Of a DNA stretch of 64,000 bases, positions 1-64,000 are shown piece by piece. The stretch covers positions 1-64,000 of the forward strand of contig BAAHQB010000262.1 in the NCBI GenBank assembly GCA_054601695.1. The letters run 5' to 3'. This DNA is from Amorphochlora amoebiformis (lineage: Eukaryota > Cercozoa > Chlorarachniophyceae). The translations under genes were made by a program, and so were the position numbers. Numbering within the stretch: position 1 is the first letter of the stretch; each line of letters begins with the position of its first letter. Below the pieces are notes generated by a model. It was given only the letters and a program-made list of their open reading frames with translations. It did no database searches and was not told the DNA's origin.

Positions 1-2817
<2,817 letters not shown>

Positions 2818-2914
2818 TTTTCTGGAAGAGTTTCAATCGGCGAATAATTAATACTTTTGTTGAAAAGGTCGGGCTTCCGTGGCGGCAAAGGTGGGGCTCT
2901 CAGGGGTCACGGGG
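2818..2914. promoter_or_regulatory. Shared intergenic region between divergent PPR and carrier genes
   Basis: Ninety-seven bases separate the two inferred start codons, read outward on opposite strands. The sequence is unique and free of (TA)n or telomere-type repeat, unlike almost everything around it. It should hold both 5' leaders or a bidirectional promoter. No TATA box or named element is recognisable. The width depends on both chosen start codons. Confidence 0.4.
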
Positions 2915-17726
<14,812 letters not shown>

Positions 17727-18345
17727 GATAATGTAGAAATTCTGGTAAAATCTAAGATAATAAGAGATACTACGCTTTCACATGTCCTTTTTCAGACTCG
17801 GTGTAATACTAGTCATATACCAGGATATTGCTAGATTGGCACGTGTCCGCCAAGTTCAAGATCACCAACTATGGCTTGTTCACAAGGCTCATGAATGAAT
17901 GCTCACTAGACTCAGACGCTTAGAGTCTAAACTAGTAAATAAAACTAGGTAAACGTATTCAAGTAGAAGTAGAATCGAACCTAAGTTGACATTTTGACAA
18001 CTTTGTACTTGTAGTATCCAGTTTATAATATATAAAACTCTCATAAGTTATATATATCCAGCTTATCTATCTAATCAAACGGTTTAAGCTCATTTAACGT
18101 ACACATACATACGTATATCTGCGTGTCTACTAGCCTAGAGTAAATATAATCTAGATAATATTATAGTATATATTATATATATATATATATAAACAATATA
18201 TCACGTATCAAGTAATAAATTACTAATAATCTAGTCATTCAGAAATTCTAGAATTATTCATACTTGAATTCGTGTTCAAAGAAGGTATACGGTATACCTG
18301 AAACATAATATATTTATCTAGTTTATACAAATATATTTATATATG

Positions 18346-18391
<46 letters not shown>

Positions 18392-18455
18392 TAGATACAT
18401 GGAGAGAGAAAGGGAGAGCATTTATACATATTATCTTTTTATGTATAATATACTA

Positions 18456-18486
<31 letters not shown>

Positions 18487-18608
18487 ATATATGTGTATAT
18501 AAAAATATATGTGTATATATATATATATAATCTAGATAATATTATATGTATCTATTTTTATAATATGTCTGATGTAAATATATGTATATATATGTGTATA
18601 TATATATA

Positions 18609-18664
<56 letters not shown>

Positions 18665-18727
18665 TCTAGATATTATATAAAGGTACATATATATATATAT
18701 ATCTAGATATGTATATATGTATATATG

Positions 18728-18764
<37 letters not shown>

Positions 18765-18784
18765 TAGATATGTATATATCATAT

Positions 18785-18820
<36 letters not shown>

Positions 18821-18850
18821 CTACTAGATATATATATATTTATATATCTA

Positions 18851-18888
<38 letters not shown>

Positions 18889-19087
18889 ATATCTATATAT
18901 ATATATATTTAAGCGGTTTCTAGGCAGATAGAGGGGGGGGAGCGAAAGAGAAAGAGAGAAAACGATTGCGATGCGATCGAGGAGAAGGATATCCAATATG
19001 CATTGTGAAGAAAAAGATCTACACATATATGTATATATATAATATACATATATATATATATATATATACATACATACATATATATAG

Positions 19088-19167
<80 letters not shown>

Positions 19168-19348
19168 TGGTATATGTACATTTTTATATGTACATATTAT
19201 TATATTTATGGAGGAATAATACTAATCTAGAATATAGCAGGACCAAACGAATTGTTCGTTTCATAACGGAATGAAAGCGACCATAATGTGTAATAGCCTC
19301 AAATCCATGCCGCGACCATGCGGAATCTAGCTGTTGTTGCTGGGCATA
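17727..19348. other. Tail-to-tail spacer between the carrier and POMP genes
   Basis: This holds unique, CTAG-rich sequence (17727-18340), then (TA)n with short CTAGATAT-type interruptions (18340-19200), a purine-rich patch (18930-18965) and the presumed POMP 3' UTR (19200-19348). No exon-like island or RNA gene was found. Confidence 0.6.
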
Positions 19349-19914
19349 TTAGTACCCAAATTTCTTCTCCAGCTCGGTGTGGACGTCGATCTCCTTCTCG
19401 CAAAACTCTTGCTCTGAAAACGCCAAAAAAGTTAGGATTTTTCACAGGATGCGAGAACGAAAAGTTCGTATTACTGTTGAGGAAGTCTTCGAACTCGATA
19501 TTTTCGTCCACGCCCAGCATCGTTTCTAGTCCAACGAAGCTGGATTTCATGCCCGGGAGCGGCAGCCTTCTATGTTGCGCCAAGATAGTCTGCAACAGGA
19601 TAAAATATCACGCCTTGCAGAGGAAAATGCTTGTGATAGCTGGAATGAAACCTGATCCATTTTCATGCGCATCGGGACGTGAACCCCGTGGATCTTGGCG
19701 AGCATCCTCATCTTGCCCTCGCGAATATTCACGTTGTGCTGAAATTTAGGAATATCGTGAGTTCAAATAAGGTTGCAAATCCACGTGTTTTGGCGCTCAC
19801 CTCTTCCTGGATAGCGTGCACTGGATGGGATCTTGCCGAGTTTACGGTGTTGGTCTTCGTGCGCAAGACATCAATCGGCGTTCTCAAGAGAGGTACGGAC
19901 TTTCCATCACTAGC
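19349..19914 (-). CDS. POMP: Proteasome maturation protein (POMP/UMP1 family), N-terminal exon not found
   Basis: Chaperone for 20S proteasome assembly. Four minus-strand exons join in phase: 19801-19914, 19652-19738, 19475-19589 and 19349-19413 (stop TAA). The middle and C-terminal regions follow the UMP1 pattern: 'MRMLAKIHGVHVPMRMKMDQ' corresponds to the conserved region ending in a charged helix. 'HRRLPLPGMKSSFVGLETML' then 'GVDENIEFEDFLN' corresponds to the conserved R-L-P...L...G-x-D-E-x-I-x-F-E-D-x-L-N signature. The C-terminus is short and charged (HTELEKKFGY). The first exon here opens at a clear AG acceptor, so an upstream coding exon is expected between 19915 and about 20170. A tiny exon ending near 19990 is possible but unproven. 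The three introns are 62, 62 and 61 bp and have no repeats. Confidence 0.9.
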
Positions 19915-20178
19915 CTGAGGTTTGGTGTGGTAGAAAATGGGAAATTAGCACAAATCATTGCGATAGGGGATGGATTCAGGGGGCTTCGCACACCATCGCG
20001 AGCTGAAGGTCGGCTTGCTACGACTTTTTCTTCCACGAAAATTACAAAATCGGCTTTTTTTAGGCTACATAATGCAGTGTCACGTTAAATTGAGTGACAA
20101 TGCAGTATATCACAACTTGAAACGTTACCTACGGAGCTGTCACATACTGCTGTTGGGACAGGGGCGGGACAATTGGAA
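19915..20178. promoter_or_regulatory. Intergenic region between divergent POMP and histidine phosphatase genes
   Basis: This is unique sequence of mixed composition between the last found POMP exon and the phosphatase start ATG at 20179. It must contain the missing first POMP exon and the promoters of both genes. No (TA)n or telomere-type repeat is present. Confidence 0.35.
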
Positions 20179-30329
<10,151 letters not shown>

Positions 30330-30653
30330 CCGAACAGTTTGAAACTTTTCTACTGTACTCACTGTCTCCGGAAGTTCCACAAACTGCAGCACTAATTCAG
30401 ATGACATATCCCTAGCCAGTAGCATTCACTGTCTCCGGAAGTCCCACAATCTGCAGCACTAATTCCGATTACGTATCCCTAGCCAGTAGCATTCACTGTC
30501 TCCGGAAGTCCCACAATCTGCAGCACTAATTCCGATTACGTATCCCTAGCCAGTAGCTACGTAGGCTACTAGTGGCTAATATTAGCTGTAGGCTAGATCA
30601 TGACGTTCTTACGCGCATACCTCTAGTTTAGTATCTGTATGTATAATACGGCC

Positions 30654-30698
<45 letters not shown>

Positions 30699-31351
30699 TA
30701 TGGAAGTTTGTCATAAAACTATTGAATATAAGGTATAATTTCATATACAATGAGCCGAACTACATCTATACGCTAGATACGGTCTAGACGGTATAACTAG
30801 TATTATTACCTAGATTACTTTGATACATCTACCGGATCTAGTATCTAGACTTTCCTACGATAGCTGAAATTTGCAAAACGGAATTGACGAAATTACCTAA
30901 ATTACTCTGTTCAAACACAAACATCCTAGACATCGTCGTAGGAAAGCTAGTATAATTATGCATCTAGTAATTAATTAGCGGTTATCCCGGTACTACTACT
31001 AGACTAGACTAGAGCGAGTGGCTGTCTGGACAGACCTAGTCTTGACTGTCTAGCGAGCGGGGTTAACTACAGTCGGTATCCAGCCTATCCTGATAATAGA
31101 TAATAGATAGATAGACAGATATCGTATATTTGGAATTTTCTATTTATTGCCTAGATTGCACGTAGTGTGATGACTCACTGATGAGATGACTAGATGCAAG
31201 TGCATTATCTATCATATTGGACTATATTCTAGCTATTGGATAAACAAGACTCGGCAACAGCAAACTCACCATTCCAATCCCTGGTGGAGCCCCGGATCCC
31301 CGGGATTTCGGGGTAAGTTGTCGTCTTTTATACCTATGTATATGTGTGTAG

Positions 31352-31383
<32 letters not shown>

Positions 31384-31414
31384 CATATATATATATATAT
31401 TAGATATATATATC

Positions 31415-31448
<34 letters not shown>

Positions 31449-31562
31449 TATATAATGTACTGGCATGTGTGTGCATATATATATATATACATATAATGTA
31501 TAGTCATAATATAGGTATTACACATAAATTACTGACACATGTGTGTGCATATATACATATAC

Positions 31563-31610
<48 letters not shown>

Positions 31611-31792
31611 TCCAAAAATATAGTCATAATATAGGTATTACACATAATGTACAACACATGTGTGTGCATATATATATATATATATGTATAAATATATGCA
31701 TATATATATATATATATATATATTTTTATATATACACGCATATAATATAAATTCATAATATATTACAAATAACCTATTTCGATGTGGTCTGG

Positions 31793-31831
<39 letters not shown>

Positions 31832-31887
31832 CGCACATAATATATATTCATAATATATTACAAATAACCTATTTCGATGTGGTCTGG

Positions 31888-31923
<36 letters not shown>

Positions 31924-31971
31924 ATATATAAATACGCACATAATATATATTCATAATATATTACAAATAAC
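30330..31971. other. Tail-to-tail spacer between the phosphatase and RABIF genes
   Basis: It starts with three tandem copies of a ~72-bp unit (30358-30560), then CTAG-rich unique sequence to about 31200, a GC-rich patch at 31270-31320, and repeats of tagtcataataggtattac-type and acaaataacctatttcgatg-type blocks in (TA)n. The last of these are copies of the RABIF terminal-exon edge. Confidence 0.6.
30358..30560. repeat. Three tandem copies of a ~72-bp unit
   Basis: The unit reads cactgtctccggaagtccca then caatctgcagcactaattcc, then gattacgtatccctagccag and tagcatt. Copies 2 and 3 are nearly identical and copy 1 differs at several sites. It lies just beyond the phosphatase stop, probably in or next to the 3' UTR. 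Confidence 0.92.
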
Positions 31972-39858
<7,887 letters not shown>

Positions 39859-40190
39859 GGTTGTGAATTTTCTAGGATGTCTCGGGGATGTCCCACTCCA
39901 AGAATAGCACGTGCGTTCTGCTACTGACCCGTTACTACCGGTAATAAGATATATTGAATACTGATTTGTGCATATCTAATCATAATATATCTTCAAATTG
40001 GTCACGTAGCGTGACTGTCGATAGCATCTTTTGCTCGAGTCCGAGTCAAAGGAAGGTACCGCACGGGAGGGAAGGATTTTCCTCAATTCCCTCCCCTCCC
40101 CCCCCCCTCCCTAATATCATGGTCTCATAGAAAACTGATAACGATTTTTTCGGTTAATATAATTTGATATGCAGAATATCACCGTTCAAT
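39859..40190. promoter_or_regulatory. Intergenic region between divergent RABIF and dehydrogenase genes
   Basis: This is 332 bp of unique sequence between two outward-facing start codons, with a C-rich tract (ccctcccctccccccccccct) at 40086-40110. A comparable 17-base C run lies beside the PPR gene (2524-2540). No specific promoter element is recognised. Confidence 0.4.
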
Positions 40191-48713
<8,523 letters not shown>

Positions 48714-49480
48714 ACCCTTCTAACTAACAGTAGCGCTAGCCAGTCTTAAGAGGTCTACGTAACATAAGTCTTCTAGTCTCAAATCTAGAAAATATCTTGA
48801 AAATATCGGGCAAAATTTATGATCATGAGAGACTCTCATTCATTGACGAAATTTTAAAAAACAAAATTATAGAAATACCTAGAATACAGCTTTGATCGGA
48901 TCGGGTTTATGTAATATAACGCAATTTACCGCGCGATAGTAACAGTTATCATTTTCAGGTGCAGATACATGTAGAAATATAGGTGAATTCAGGTAAATTT
49001 GGCTAGATTTAGGTTAATTAAATTTAAGACAACATTCACTATCTAGATTCTAGACTATACCCAAGAATAGTTATTTTATATAGTCATGAGCTATCCGGCC
49101 AATTACTAGAATTACCATCATGGCTGAACAATTAAAGCTTGCTAGCTTGCAATGAGCTTGTTTGCATTGTAATCAGAGCAATATTCACATATGAGTCATC
49201 ATAATGTCTGGTCCGTTGCACTGAGACTAATCTCTTGTCGTCACTGCATATGGTTATAGAATAACTTATATTACTAGAGAGTCATTCTCATCATCCGTGA
49301 GTTTCGTAATACTATTAGAGGTCTAGGAGGTGTGCCTGCATCAAATCAGTCTTAAATACTATTACGCATTTTAGTCAGCAATCTTCAGCGATTTCTATTG
49401 ATTTAAATAACTTAAAGATAACTGGCACACCTCCGATTTGATAGCGTAGGTGTATACGTAATCTCTCTTTCTATATCTAG

Positions 49481-49511
<31 letters not shown>

Positions 49512-49685
49512 TATCATAATCATTCATAGTCGAAGTTACTCTTATATATATCTAGTATATATACGCTCATAGGTAGTCTGTCTTGACAAGATACATATAT
49601 GATATATCTAGAAAAGATATCTGTAGCAATAATACGATGATATTCAGAACATCAGTTGCGCACTATTGACAATATGCAAGCAGAT

Positions 49686-50108
49686 GCTACTGCCCGGTAG
49701 TGCCGGCGGAGTCCTCCTTAGGTCGCTACTGCCCGGTAGTGCCGGCGAAGACCTCCTTAGGTTGCTACTGCCCGGTAGTGCCGGCGGAGACCTCCTTAGG
49801 CTACTGCCCTGTAGTGCCGGCGAAGACCTCCTTAGGTTGCTACTGCCCGGTAGTGCCGGCGAAGACCTCCTTAGGTCGCTACTGCCCGGTAGTGCCGGCG
49901 AAGTCCTCCTTAGGTTGCTACTGCCCGGTAGTGCCGGCGAAGACCTCCTTAGGTTGCTACTGCCCGGTAGTGCCGGCGGAGACCTCCTTAGGCTACCGCC
50001 CTGTAGTGCCGGCGAAGACCTCCTTAGGTTGCTACTGCCCGGTAGTGCCAGCGAAGACCTCCTTAGGTCGCTACTGCCCGGTAGTGCCGGCGAAGACCTC
50101 CTTAGGTT
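49686..50108. repeat. GC-rich 39-bp minisatellite, 11 copies
   Basis: The unit reads gctactgcccggtagtgccg gcgaagacctccttaggtt. The period of 13 codons keeps a frame open (LLPGSAGEDLLRL repeated); two units lack three or more bases. It is the most GC-rich stretch of any size in the window. There is no splice context or start suggesting that it is translated. Confidence 0.95.
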
Positions 50109-50186
50109 TACTCTATGTCTTCCTTTCCAGCTTCGTACGAGCCGTCGCTTTCACCATAATCCTTGGCTGTGTGATGTGAATATGCA

Positions 50187-50285
50187 TGTATGTAGTACAC
50201 GTGTATGTAGTACACGTGTATGTAGTACACGTGTATGTAGTACACTTGTATGTAATACACGTGTATGTAGTACACGTGTATGTGT
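50187..50285. repeat. 15-bp minisatellite, about seven copies
   Basis: The unit tgtatgtagtacacg contains the near-palindrome tacacgtgta at each junction. Confidence 0.92.
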
Positions 50286-50416
50286 ATATGTGGCATAGGT
50301 GTGCACGTTTAGATATTGTATGTTTATGAGTAGATATGTATGTTTATATATGTATGATATATATATATATAGATATATGTTATATATATATATATATATG
50401 TACTAAACATTCTATA

Positions 50417-50464
<48 letters not shown>

Positions 50465-50789
50465 AGCAATAATAATAATAATTATAATAACAATATACAT
50501 ATCTAAGTTACAAACACACAAATTCTAACCCTAATCATAACCCTAACCCTAACCCTAACCCTAACCCTAACCCTAACCCTAACCCTAACCCTACCCAAGT
50601 AGTCCAAGCCTCTCTCATGTCCTGATCCTGACCACGTCTCCACATGACCGTCGCTCTCATCCCTAGGGTTAGGGTTAGGGTTAGGGTTAGGGGTTAGGGT
50701 TAGGGTTAGGGTTAGGGCTAGGGTTAGGGTTAGGGTTAGGATTAGGATTAGGGGTTAGGGTTAGGGTTAGGGTTAAGGTTAGGATCAGA

Positions 50790-63684
<12,895 letters not shown>

Positions 63685-63685
63685 C

Positions 63686-63778
<93 letters not shown>

Positions 63779-63894
63779 ATATACACATATATATATATTA
63801 TATAAAAATATATATATTTATATATGTAGGTAGGTATACATGTAAATTTTTATTATAGCATACCCTTATGTATAATATATATATATATATATAT

Positions 63895-63932
<38 letters not shown>

Positions 63933-64000
63933 ATAATTATATATATATATACCCTACATATGTATATATTTATACACACACACGCATATATATATATATA

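Larger units (their letters stand above)
48714..50789. other. Tail-to-tail spacer between the dehydrogenase and the unknown basic-protein gene
   Basis: Unique, CTAG-rich sequence of balanced composition fills 48714-49660 with no convincing exon. It is followed by a 39-bp minisatellite, a 15-bp minisatellite, (TA)n, an (AAT)n run at 50427-50490 and facing telomere-type arrays (CCCTAA at 50523-50592, TTAGGG from 50664). Confidence 0.6.

Noticed and set aside
31186-31320. Plus-strand exon starting MTRCKCII and ending at a gtaagt donor
   Set aside because: It has no convincing downstream exon. The plausible partner at 32004-32027 is better explained as the antisense of the RABIF terminal exon.
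49666-50298. A Leu/Pro/Gly-rich repeat protein
   Set aside because: It is a 39-bp minisatellite open in two frames at once; no promoter or splice evidence.

Overview
The window is nuclear DNA of a eukaryote, almost certainly a protist. It contains spliceosomal genes with canonical GT-AG introns and eukaryote-specific families: a proteasome maturation factor, RABIF/MSS4, a mitochondrial carrier and a pentatricopeptide protein. It also holds very large amounts of (TA)n microsatellite and TTAGGG/CCCTAA telomere-type repeat. I cannot name the organism. The PPR protein, which begins with a hydrophobic leader, would fit an alga or an organelle-rich protist.

Most of the long reading frames are artefacts of dinucleotide, trinucleotide or telomere-type repeat (runs of I-Y, N/I/L, T-L). 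The real coding sequence lies in islands of 20-225 bp between repeat-filled introns. Assembling these by splice site and codon phase gives seven genes whose orientation alternates strictly. They are: a PPR-like protein (-, 1-2817, leaves the left edge); a 17-exon mitochondrial carrier (+, 2915-17726); POMP/UMP1 (-, 19349-19914, first exon not found); a 14-exon histidine phosphatase with a C-terminal membrane anchor (+, 20179-30329); RABIF/MSS4 (-, 31972-39858); a 15-exon 3-hydroxyisobutyrate-dehydrogenase-like oxidoreductase (+, 40191-48713); and an unrecognised 17-exon basic protein (-, 50790-63684, leaves the right edge). The first six form three head-to-head pairs with short gaps. Tail-to-tail neighbours are separated by spacers rich in CTAG and holding minisatellites.

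The introns are the remarkable part. First, many are tandem arrays whose unit is a (TA)n tract plus a 15-60 bp copy of the edge of the adjacent exon with its splice site, so each true donor or acceptor sits beside up to eleven decoys. Second, other introns are made wholly or mainly of CCCTAA repeat, and one-base variants of the repeat (CCCTAG, CCCCAG, CCTAAG, GTAACCCTAA) serve as the acceptor or donor. Third, POMP keeps three compact introns of 61-62 bp, which suggests what an unexpanded intron looks like here.

All gene models come from splice-phase and motif reasoning by eye. Each multi-exon total is an exact multiple of three and matches the usual family length where a family is recognised. 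No transcript or database evidence was available. The genes are unrelated housekeeping functions and do not form one pathway.
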